Assembly (NCBI GenBank): GCA_963803245.1
Contig: CAWDLI010000016.1
Span: 124,001-188,000 of the forward strand
DNA: 64,000 nt
Direction: 5' to 3'
Origin: JACVRW01 sp963803245
GTDB taxonomy: Bacteria > Actinomycetota > Thermoleophilia > Solirubrobacterales > Thermoleophilaceae
Below are positions 57,651 to 64,000 of the stretch, piece by piece (position 1 is the stretch's first letter; each line of letters begins with the position of its first letter). Both the position numbers and the translations under genes were made by a program. The notes beneath the pieces are model-generated. The model saw only the letters and a program-made list of their open reading frames with translations, was not told the origin of the DNA and did no database searches.

Positions 57651-57985
57651 CGCTGTGTCCTCCTCGGTGTCCCATGTGCGGGCACGGTGGGTCCATCCCT
57701 CCGGACCAAAACTCGACGTTCATCTCCGCACTCCGCTCACCCCGAGGCTCTGTCCATCCCGGTGCTACCGGGACACTCCACGGCTCCCATCGGTGGCTCC
57801 CCCGCCTGGCGCCTCTGCCAACTGGCCGGCTGTCCCATCGGGTTCCACCACCGGACGCCTGGCCCCCTTCCTGCTCGTCCAGAAATCGGGCCTCGCGTTG
57901 CGCCGTCGCGGTTCCTCCGCGACCCTCCGGGTTCGCCGGGGGCGGTCGTGCGGTTGTGGGCCGGGCTACCGGCCGTGCGCCCCGC
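57651..57985. other. 335-bp region without a convincing gene
   Basis: Several frames are open here because of high GC, but none has a start with a binding site, a domain or a natural amino-acid composition. No strong stem or repeat is visible. It separates two small reverse-strand genes. Confidence 0.5.
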
Positions 57986-58210
57986 CTACCGGGCGCCGAC
58001 CTCCTGGCGGACGGTGCGGCGCTTGCCGCAACCACACGTCCATGTGTGGACGACGTAGCGGACCCGGCCGATCGTGGCCCAGCGGGCCCGCTGCTTGCGT
58101 CCCCCGAGGCTCGAGCCGCAACGTGTGCAGCTTGTCGGCACCGTCAGCCCCGTCGCCGGCCGTGAGGTGGTGCCGAGGTAGGCCGTATCGTCCAATGAGA
58201 TCGAGGACAT
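57986..58210 (-). CDS. Small zinc-ribbon-like protein
   Basis: A 74-residue protein beginning MSSISLDDTAYLGTTSRP. It has two cysteine pairs, CTRCG and CGCGKRR, about 30 residues apart, with a strand-rich centre (RWATIGRVRYVVHTWTCGCG), typical of a small zinc ribbon. The ATG has GAGAGGAG six bases upstream, a strong site. It is divergent to dinB, with 137 bp between the starts. Function unknown; with the two small genes downstream on the same strand it forms a cluster of probable nucleic-acid-binding proteins. Confidence 0.65.
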   Translation of the reverse strand: MSSISLDDTAYLGTTSRPATGLTVPTSCTRCGSSLGGRKQRARWATIGRVRYVVHTWTCGCGKRRTVRQEVGAR

Positions 58211-58347
58211 GTCGATCTCCTCTCTCGGGGCCTGGCGTGGGGACGCCGGGCCTCGTTCATTGGAGAGGCCGTGTGCCCCTCCGAAGTCGTTGAAGGGGCG
58301 GAGGTCCACGTGCGCACTACGACGGGGAGCGGGACTACGCTGACGGA

Positions 58348-59430
58348 GTGGCGCTAGTCGACGGTCTCCACGTCTACGCACATATCGACATGGACGCGTT
58401 CTATGTAAGCGTCGAGCTCCAGCGCCGCCCCGAGCTGCGCGGGAAGCCGGTCGTGGTGGCGGGCAGCGGCCCGCGGGCGGTGGTCACGACCGCCAGCTAC
58501 GAGGCGCGCCGCTTCGGGATCTTCTCCGCCACACCCGCCGAGCGCGCGCGCCGGCTCTGCCCCCAGGCGGTGTTCGTCCCGCCCGACTTCGAGCTCTATC
58601 GGGCTCGGTCAAAAGACGTCATGGCCGTCCTGCGCCGGCACGTGGAGCGCCTGGAGGTGGTGGGCCTCGACGAGGCCTACATGGACCTCACGGGCCTCGA
58701 TCGTCATCGGGCAGCGGCGCGCAGGATCAAGGCGGCCGTGCACGAGGGCACAGGGCTGCGCTGCTCGATCGGGATCGGGCCGAACAAGCTGGTGGCCAAG
58801 GTCGCCTCGGACGCGGACAAGCCGGACGGCTTCCTCGAGCTGACGGCCGCCGAGGCCTGCACCCGCTTTGCGGACGCGTCGCCCGGGCTCATTCCCGGAA
58901 TCGGCCCCAAGACGGTTCAGCGGCTCGAAGCCAACGGCATCACGACGCTTGCCGCGCTCGCGGCACAGCCGGACGACCCGCTCACGTCGTGGTTCGGCCC
59001 GCGGCTGGGCCCGCACCTCGGGCGCCTCGCCCGCTTCGAGGACGAGCGCGACCTCGAGCTGCGGCGCGTGGCCAAGTCCGAGTCGCGCGAGACGACCTTC
59101 GACCGCGACCTCCGCGGGCTCGACCAGATGGAGCCGGTCCTGGAGCAGCTCACGCGCCAGCTCTGCACGACCCTCACCGATCAGAGCCGCTCGGGGCGCA
59201 CGATCGGCATCAAGGTGCGCCTCGACGACTTCACGACCGTCACGCGGGCGCGGAGCCTCGACGCGGCGACCGGAGACTTCGACACGGTCTGGCCGGTGGC
59301 GCGCGACCTGCTGCGCCAGCTGAACCCCGCCCGGCCCGTCCGTCTGCTGGGCGTGCGGGTGGCTGGGCTGGACGAGGAGCGGCGGGATTCCCCCGCCGCT
59401 CCCGTCGATCAGCTCAGCCTGTCGCTCTGA
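58348..59430 (+). CDS. dinB: DNA polymerase IV (Y-family)
   Basis: A 360-residue translesion polymerase. Catalytic motifs are HIDMDAFYVSVE near residue 13, and VVGLDEAYMDLTG. The fingers have ATPAERARRLCP, then CSIGIGPNKLVAKVASD and PGIGPKTVQRLEANGI (helix-hairpin-helix). The C-terminal little-finger domain follows, and the end DQLSLSL matches the beta-clamp-binding QLxLF/L motif. TACGCT at 58336-58341 is six bases before the GTG, suggesting a leaderless transcript. I see no LexA box here. It ends at the base adjacent to the convergent rlpA-like gene. Confidence 0.96.
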   Translation: MALVDGLHVYAHIDMDAFYVSVELQRRPELRGKPVVVAGSGPRAVVTTASYEARRFGIFSATPAERARRLCPQAVFVPPDFELYRARSKDVMAVLRRHVERLEVVGLDEAYMDLTGLDRHRAAARRIKAAVHEGTGLRCSIGIGPNKLVAKVASDADKPDGFLELTAAEACTRFADASPGLIPGIGPKTVQRLEANGITTLAALAAQPDDPLTSWFGPRLGPHLGRLARFEDERDLELRRVAKSESRETTFDRDLRGLDQMEPVLEQLTRQLCTTLTDQSRSGRTIGIKVRLDDFTTVTRARSLDAATGDFDTVWPVARDLLRQLNPARPVRLLGVRVAGLDEERRDSPAAPVDQLSLSL

Positions 59431-60345
59431 TCAGTGAGCGACCCACACGGTGCCGGTGCTCCCGAAGCCGATCCGGCTCTTCGTGGCGGCCGTGAGGTCC
59501 CACTCCCGGTTCCCGGCGTACGGCCCGCGGTCGATCACGGGCACCGTGACCGACCTGCCGTGGTAGCGGATCGTCACCTTGGTGCCGCACGGCAGGGTCT
59601 TGTGCGCCACGCCGAGCCTCCCGTAGGTGAGCGCCCCGCCGCAGGCGGTGGAGTTGCCGTAGAGCCCGGGCCCGTACCAGCTGGCGGCGCTGGGCCGGTA
59701 GACGAACACGCGGCCGCGCAGCGTGCGGCTGACCGCGGAGTTGCGCCCGTCGCCGGCGAACTTCACCCGGAGGCGGTAGCGCCCGGAGCCGCTGGCTCGC
59801 CAGGCAGCGCGGTAGCGACCGCCGCGACCCGTGAGGGTGCGGTCGACGGTGCGCCATCCGCGCCCGGTGGCCAGCTGGAGCCGCACGCGGCGCCCGCCGA
59901 AGCCCGGCGCGAGCCGGCCGCGGACCCGGATGCGCTCACCGGAGCGCACGTGCCGGCTGGCATGGCCGGCGAGTCGAGCCACGACCGTCACGCGGCGAGT
60001 GCTCGAGATGCCCTCGGGCGAGACGGCGCGGAAGGCGCCGGACCGCGTGGGGCGCAACCGGAAGCTGTACGCCCCGGTGCGCGCGGTCGTCTGGCCCACG
60101 TTGCGCCAGGCGCCTCCGCGTGGCGCGTATTCGAGCCGCACCACGGCGCCGGCCGCAAGGCGGCCGCTCAGCTCCAGCCGCTCGCCGTAGCGCAGCTTGG
60201 CCTGCTTTCCGGCTCCGGCCAGGGAGACGCCTCCTGTCTGGGCGGTTGCCGGGGCGGCGGTGAGGCCTGTCAGTGTCATTGCCGCGCATGCACACAGGGC
60301 TGCGGGACGCAGTCGACCTGCGCGTGCACGGGCACGCGTATTCAC
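59431..60345 (-). CDS. RlpA-like secreted protein with C-terminal double-psi beta-barrel
   Basis: A 304-residue exported protein. The signal peptide (RPAALCACAAMTLTGLTAAPATA-Q) is followed by two Ig/Fn-like beta domains (GVSLAGAGKQAKLRYGERLEL; SGERIRVRGRLAPGFGG). The C-terminal ~95 residues form the RlpA/3D domain: ASWYGPGLYGNSTACGG, LGVAHKTLPCGTKVTIRYHG, VPVIDRGPYAGNREWDLT. Catalytic Asp and the conserved glycines are present, so a peptidoglycan lytic or binding role is expected. It starts at GTG. A c-di-AMP riboswitch and a LexA-type box lie in its leader and promoter, which is consistent with control of cell-wall remodelling. Confidence 0.88.
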   Translation of the reverse strand: MNTRARARAGRLRPAALCACAAMTLTGLTAAPATAQTGGVSLAGAGKQAKLRYGERLELSGRLAAGAVVRLEYAPRGGAWRNVGQTTARTGAYSFRLRPTRSGAFRAVSPEGISSTRRVTVVARLAGHASRHVRSGERIRVRGRLAPGFGGRRVRLQLATGRGWRTVDRTLTGRGGRYRAAWRASGSGRYRLRVKFAGDGRNSAVSRTLRGRVFVYRPSAASWYGPGLYGNSTACGGALTYGRLGVAHKTLPCGTKVTIRYHGRSVTVPVIDRGPYAGNREWDLTAATKSRIGFGSTGTVWVAH

Positions 60346-60359
60346 GGTGTTGGGTTCCC

Positions 60360-60500
60360 TTTCCCGACCCTCGCCTGCGGGGTTAGCTGACGGACTCGGG
60401 CGAGGTACGTCGCCCTAAGAGCGGATCACCGCTCCATTCGCCCCTGCCGAGCGTCTGAGCTCGGCCTTGGTTCCCCCGCCCGCTGCCCTGAGGTGGTCAG
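60360..60500 (-). ncRNA. Cyclic di-AMP (ydaO-yuaA) riboswitch
   Basis: Read on the reverse strand the conserved elements occur in order: GGGGGAACCA (60477-60468), GGGCGAATG (60442-60434) and CAGCTAACCCCGCAGGC (60389-60373), separated by short perfect hairpins (for example GCCGAGC/GCTCGGC and GAGCGG/CCGCTC). This is the c-di-AMP class often found before cell-wall hydrolase, rpf and RlpA-like genes of actinobacteria. It ends 27 bases before the GTG of the rlpA-like gene. Outer boundaries are approximate. Ligand binding would reduce expression in known examples. Confidence 0.9.
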
Positions 60501-60518
60501 CGGCTCGGCCAGGCCGAT

Positions 60519-60539
60519 CGAACAACTGTTCGCACCCTA
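60519..60539 (-). promoter_or_regulatory. LexA/SOS-type box at the rlpA-like promoter
   Basis: CGAACAACTGTTCG at 60519-60532 is a perfect GAAC-N4-GTTC palindrome with matching outer C/G. On the reverse strand a -10 candidate TAGGGT lies at 60539-60534 next to it, so the box would cover the transcription start. The match is better than at recA in this window. It could also be the first hairpin of the leader RNA. Confidence 0.55.
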
Positions 60540-60723
60540 GAGAGGGAACTGGACGTTTGTGTGAGCCTCGTCACGCTTCGCGGAGCGCCGGGGGGCGGCG
60601 AAATCGTCGCTATCCCGCTGCTGGAGCGAAACAGCCTCTTCGCGGCGAAGTTCTCCGACGCGCCAACCCGCTGTGGCTGCGCTACGGTGCTCGTTCTTCG
60701 CCCCGTTTCCCTAGGAGGACGCC

Positions 60724-62156
60724 GTGGTCGGCGACCGGCTCAGCGCTCTAGACGCATCGTTCCTGCACATCGAGAACTCCTCTGCCCACATGCATGTGGC
60801 TTCGGTGATGCTGTTCGAGGGGCCCCCTCCCCCCTACGACGAGCTGCTCGACGCGATCGAGCGGCGCCTCGGGCTCGTGCCGCGCTACCGCCAGCGCCTG
60901 GCCTACGTGCCGCTGGGGCAGGGCCGCCCGCGCTGGGTCGACGACCCCCACCTGAACCTCCGGTACCACGTCCGGGTGACCGCGCTCCCGTCGCCGGGGT
61001 CCGAGGAGCAGCTCATGGACCTCGCCGGGAGGGTGTTCTCCCAGCAGCTGGATCGAGACAAGCCGCTCTGGGAGATCTGGCTCGTGGAGGGCCTCGAGGA
61101 CGACCGCTTCGCCCTGCTCGCGAAGACGCATCACGCGCTCGTGGACGGCGTCTCCGGCATCGACATCGTCTCCGTGCTCTTCGACACCTCGCCCGAGCCC
61201 GCGACGCCGCCGGATACCGGCGAGCGCTGGCTGCCGCGTCCGCTCCCCAGCAGCGCGCAGATGCTCGGTGAGGCGCTGCTCGAGCGCGCCACCGTTCCCG
61301 GCGAGCTCGTGCGCACCATGCGCGCGGTCTTCAGGGGCCCGCGCCGGGTGCTGGACGGCGTGAAGAACGCCGCCGTGGGCGTGGGTGCGATGGCCTGGGC
61401 GGGGCTCAATCCGGCCCCCCGTCCCCGTACAACGCTCCGATCGGCCCCCATCGCCGCTTCACCTGGGTGCGCGCCGAGCTGCGCGACATCAAGGCGATCA
61501 AGGACTCGCTCGGCGGCACCGTCAACGACGTCGTGCTCGCCACGGTCGCGGGCGCCCTCGGACGGCACCTACGCCGCCGCGGCCACCAGACCGACGGGCT
61601 CGAGCTGAAGGCGATGATCCCGATCAGCGTGCGCTCCGACGTCGAGCGCGGCGCGCTGGGGAACCGCGTGGCCGCGATGATGGCGCCGCTGCCCGTCTGG
61701 TGCCAGGAGCCGGTCGCTCGCCTCGACATCGTCCGCCAGGAGCTGAGCGGCCTCAAGCAGGGCGGCCAGGCCGTCGGCGCACAGGTGCTCACCGACCTCA
61801 CCGGGTTCGCCCCGCCGACGATCATGGATCAGGCCGCCAGGCTGATGTCGCGCCAGCGCTTCTTCAACCTGGTCGTGACGAACGTGCCCGGACCCCAGTT
61901 CCCGCTGTACCTGGCGGGCCGGCGCATGCTCGATCCGTTCCCGATGGTGCCGCTCGCCGCCGGCCAGGGCCTGGGCGTGGCGCTGCTGTCCTACGACGGC
62001 AAGATCAACTTCGGCCTGGTGGGCGACTACGACATGCTCTGGGACCTCGATGAGCTCGCGGCCGACGTGCAGGCCTCGCTCGCCGAGCTGGCCGACACGG
62101 CGGGCGTGAAGCTGAGGACCGTCGACGACAGGTTCTCCGGCATCGTGGAGGCATGA
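60724..62156 (+). CDS. WS/DGAT-type acyltransferase, interrupted by a one-base frameshift
   Basis: A wax ester synthase/diacylglycerol acyltransferase. The GTG start follows a strong TAGGAGGA site. The N-terminal half has LSALDASFLHIENSSAHMHV and the catalytic THHALVDGVSG. In the sequence as given the frame is lost at a C6 run (61413-61418): homology resumes in the -1 frame (PYNAPIGPHRRFTWVRAELR, KAMIPISVR, VVTNVPGPQFPLYLAG) and runs to TGA 62156. One missing base restores a protein of about 477 residues, the normal length. Either a sequencing error or an inactive gene. Product would make storage lipid. The stop overlaps the ybaK-like start (ATGA). Confidence 0.85.
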
Positions 62157-62614
62157 GAGACCGGGTCGCAGCCAGCGCGCGATCGCTGGGACTCGAGCTA
62201 CGTGTACAGCGCCTCGAAGCCTCCACCCGCACGGTGAGTGACGCGGCCGTGGCCGTGGGCTGCCAGGAGGCGGAGATCGCCAAGTCGATCGTGTTCGTGG
62301 CCGACGGCGATCCCGTGGTCTGCGTGGCGTCGGGCCGCCATCGCATCGACGTGGACAAGCTGGCGGACGCGCTGGACGTGGCCGAGGTGCGCCAGGCCGG
62401 GGCCGACGAGGTGCGCGCGGCCACCGGCTTCGCGATCGGCGGCGTTCCGCCCTTCGGGCACGACCTGCCGGTGATCCTCGACGAGGAGCTGCTGGCGCAC
62501 GACCGCGTGTGGGCGGCGGCGGGCGACCCGCACAGCCTGTTCTGCGTCGATCCGCGCGAGCTCGCGCGCTGTACGCAGGCGCGGGTCGCCGAAGTCGGCA
62601 GCGACGAGGACTAG
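62153..62614 (+). CDS. YbaK/EbsC-type aminoacyl-tRNA deacylase
   Basis: A 153-residue editing-domain protein. Motifs include AAVAVGCQEAEIAKSIVFVAD (conserved K), VVCVASGRHRID, and ATGFAIGGVPPFGH, the family GxxxGGVxPxGH loop. Such proteins clear mischarged tRNAs (Cys-tRNA-Pro or similar). The ATG overlaps the stop of the acyltransferase gene. The TAG shares a CTAG with the stop of the convergent histidine kinase gene. Confidence 0.92.
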   Translation: MRDRVAASARSLGLELRVQRLEASTRTVSDAAVAVGCQEAEIAKSIVFVADGDPVVCVASGRHRIDVDKLADALDVAEVRQAGADEVRAATGFAIGGVPPFGHDLPVILDEELLAHDRVWAAAGDPHSLFCVDPRELARCTQARVAEVGSDED

Positions 62615-64000
62615 AGCGGCGGCAGGCGCTCGGCGAGCCGCGCCCCGAGCGCGACCAGGCCGAGCAGGAGCACCGACCCGAACAGCACCCACCCGGGCCA
62701 GAAGTACCCCTCCCCGGCCGCGAGCCAGACGCCGACGACGGTCAGGTTCACCAGGCCGAGCGCGCCCGCAAAGAGCGTGAGGTTGCGGTGCCCGGCCGGC
62801 TGTCCGGCCCTCTGCGTCGGATTGCCCGCCACGAGCCAGGCATCGAGCGCCGCCACCAGGCCGAGACCCAGCAGCGGCCACACGATCCAGTTCGACGGTG
62901 TGCCCGTGAGCCACCAGATCAGCACGAGCAGGGCGGCCACGGCCCCGAGCGGCGCCAGTCGCAGCCTGAGGTGGCGCCTGCGCCGCGCGTCACGCTCGGC
63001 GGCCGCCGCCTCGGGCAGGCCGCGTGGACCCGCGTCCGGGGCCGTACCGGGCGCCGTGAGCGGAATGCGGGCCAGCACCCGGGTTCCGTCGCCATCGGCG
63101 CTCTCGATCGCCAGCGTCCCCTCCAGGGCCTCCACCCGGTCCTCGAGGCCCTGGAGCCCGGTGCCGGACCCAGCCTGCACGCCGCCGACCCCGTCGTCGC
63201 GCACCTCCACGGCCAGCCAGCCGTCCGCGACCGTGGCCCCCACCCAGGCGCCCGTGGCGCCGGCGTGCTTGGCCACGTTGGCGAGGCTCTCGGAGACGAT
63301 GAAGTAGGCGGCCGCCTCCACCTCGTCGGGCAGCCGCTCCTCCGGACGGGCCACGATCGTGGCCGGCACGCTCGACCTGGCCGCCAGGTCCTCGAGTGCC
63401 GCGCCGAGGCCGCGGTTCGTGAGGATCGCCGGGTGGATGCCGCGGGCCAGGTCGCGCAGCTCCTCGAGCGCCAGCCGGGCCTCCTCGCCGGCCTTGCGGA
63501 CCAGGTCGCCCGTGTCGTCCGAGCGCTGCTCGGCCATCCGGAGCGTCAGCGCCAGGGACACGAGCCGCTGCTGGGCTCCGTCGTGGAGGTCGCGCTCGAG
63601 CCGGCGGCGCTCCGCGTCGGCGGCGGCGATCACGCGGGCACGGGAGCCGCGCAGCTCGCTCACCTGCGCCGTCAGCTCCGGATCGGTGCTGGAGCCGAGC
63701 AGCAGCTCCGCGAAGCGGGCGTAGAGCCGGCCCAGGCCGTTCAGGGCCGGCAGGCCCACCAGCAGCAGGGCGGCGCCGAGCGGCATCAGTGCGACGGCCG
63801 CGAGGAGCGAGTCCACCTGCCAGATGCCGAGCTCGATGCCGTCCGGCACCGCCCAGTACCAGGCGGGGGCCACCAGGGCGCCCAGCCCGGCGGCGAGGAT
63901 CACCGTGGTGAGGATGAAGCTCACCACCCCGAGCGGGAACTGGAGCAGGAGGTAGAGCAGGTCGCGCCAGGTGGCGGGGTCCGACAGGAACGCCTTGAGC
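62611..64000 (-). CDS. NarL-type sensor histidine kinase with C-terminal membrane helices (partial)
   Basis: The gene is open to the window edge, so the N-terminus is missing. The visible 463 residues begin with LKAFLSDPATWRDLLYLLLQ, then two or three membrane helices. HisKA_3 has AERRRLERDLHDGAQQRLVS with the phosphorylated histidine. The HATPase follows (ESLANVAKHAGAT, VRDDGVGG, GTGLQGLEDRV). The C-terminus is unusual: ~135 residues with four membrane helices (GAVAALLVLIWWLTG and others) and a basic linker. The N-terminal sensor resembles those of LiaS/DesK-like kinases. The regulator is probably upstream, outside the window. Confidence 0.88.
   Translation of the reverse strand, partial: LKAFLSDPATWRDLLYLLLQFPLGVVSFILTTVILAAGLGALVAPAWYWAVPDGIELGIWQVDSLLAAVALMPLGAALLLVGLPALNGLGRLYARFAELLLGSSTDPELTAQVSELRGSRARVIAAADAERRRLERDLHDGAQQRLVSLALTLRMAEQRSDDTGDLVRKAGEEARLALEELRDLARGIHPAILTNRGLGAALEDLAARSSVPATIVARPEERLPDEVEAAAYFIVSESLANVAKHAGATGAWVGATVADGWLAVEVRDDGVGGVQAGSGTGLQGLEDRVEALEGTLAIESADGDGTRVLARIPLTAPGTAPDAGPRGLPEAAAAERDARRRRHLRLRLAPLGAVAALLVLIWWLTGTPSNWIVWPLLGLGLVAALDAWLVAGNPTQRAGQPAGHRNLTLFAGALGLVNLTVVGVWLAAGEGYFWPGWVLFGSVLLLGLVALGARLAERLPPL

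Noticed and set aside
57571..58035. A 154-codon reverse frame between the small genes
   Set aside because: No plausible start signal, odd composition (Gly/Arg/Pro/Ala), and it overlaps the better-supported 85-residue and 74-residue genes.
60561..61271. A forward open frame through the start of the acyltransferase gene
   Set aside because: It overlaps the acyltransferase in a different frame without motifs. The GTG at 60724 with TAGGAGGA is the real start.
1..64000. CRISPR arrays, tRNA or rRNA genes, intact insertion sequences
   Set aside because: I looked for evenly spaced repeats, cloverleaf-type sequences with a TTCGA loop, and transposase motifs and found none; only the integrase relic remains.

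Overview
The window is about 70% GC and densely packed. Most genes either overlap by four bases (ATGA, GTGA, CTGA) or start a few bases after a TAnnnT box with no Shine-Dalgarno sequence. The gene content (rny with recA-recX, a DapL-type lysine/diaminopimelate route, murT-gatD, DUF3052, a wax ester synthase/DGAT-type acyltransferase, and many small SnoaL-like proteins starting MSQENVE) points to a high-GC actinobacterium. Class Thermoleophilia, order Solirubrobacterales or a close relative, fits best. This placement comes from recognising families by eye; no search was run.

Layout. 1-10.8 kb: end of ribF, rpsO, two thiol-redox genes, a secreted M14 carboxypeptidase, the block pnp / M16 peptidase / dapB, and two tandemly duplicated TolB-propeller lipoproteins. 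10.8-19 kb: a PAS-PAS-GGDEF-EAL protein, DUF3052, dapA-rnj, a secreted pentapeptide-repeat protein and a two-component pair. 19-37.6 kb: a housekeeping run of ftsK, a rodZ-like gene, cinA (frameshifted into thpR), recA-recX, a structured leader, rny, miaB, a siderophore-type binding protein, miaA-dapF-dapL, a DUF429-like gene, hflX-dut and pilB. 37.6-42.2 kb: a translationally coupled reverse-strand operon (class II amidotransferase, lipid kinase, murT, methyltransferase, gatD), probably for peptidoglycan amidation. 42.2-52.4 kb: a phosphatase-fold protein without its cysteine, HAD, cyclophilin, thioredoxin, divIVA, a six-repeat secreted protein, pdxH, an SDR and a glycosyltransferase.

52.5-58.3 kb is an accessory region. 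It holds SnoaL-like genes with identical ends and relics of others, a small cluster (ribbon-helix-helix, 70-residue and coiled-coil proteins) that looks like mobile-element debris, a c-di-GMP-I riboswitch ahead of an uncharacterised secreted protein, and three small zinc-ribbon or DNA-associated genes. 58.3-64 kb: dinB, an rlpA-like cell-wall gene behind a c-di-AMP riboswitch and a LexA-type box, a frameshifted wax ester synthase, a YbaK-type deacylase and a partial NarL-type kinase.

Common threads. Cyclic dinucleotides recur: a GGDEF-EAL enzyme, a PilB with an MshEN-like N-terminus, a c-di-GMP riboswitch and a c-di-AMP riboswitch. Four diaminopimelate genes are present (dapB, dapA, dapF, dapL), but DapF has serine at both catalytic cysteine positions. 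The SnoaL-like genes behave like a family of cassettes with fixed ends and variable middles. There is no tRNA, rRNA, CRISPR array or intact insertion sequence.
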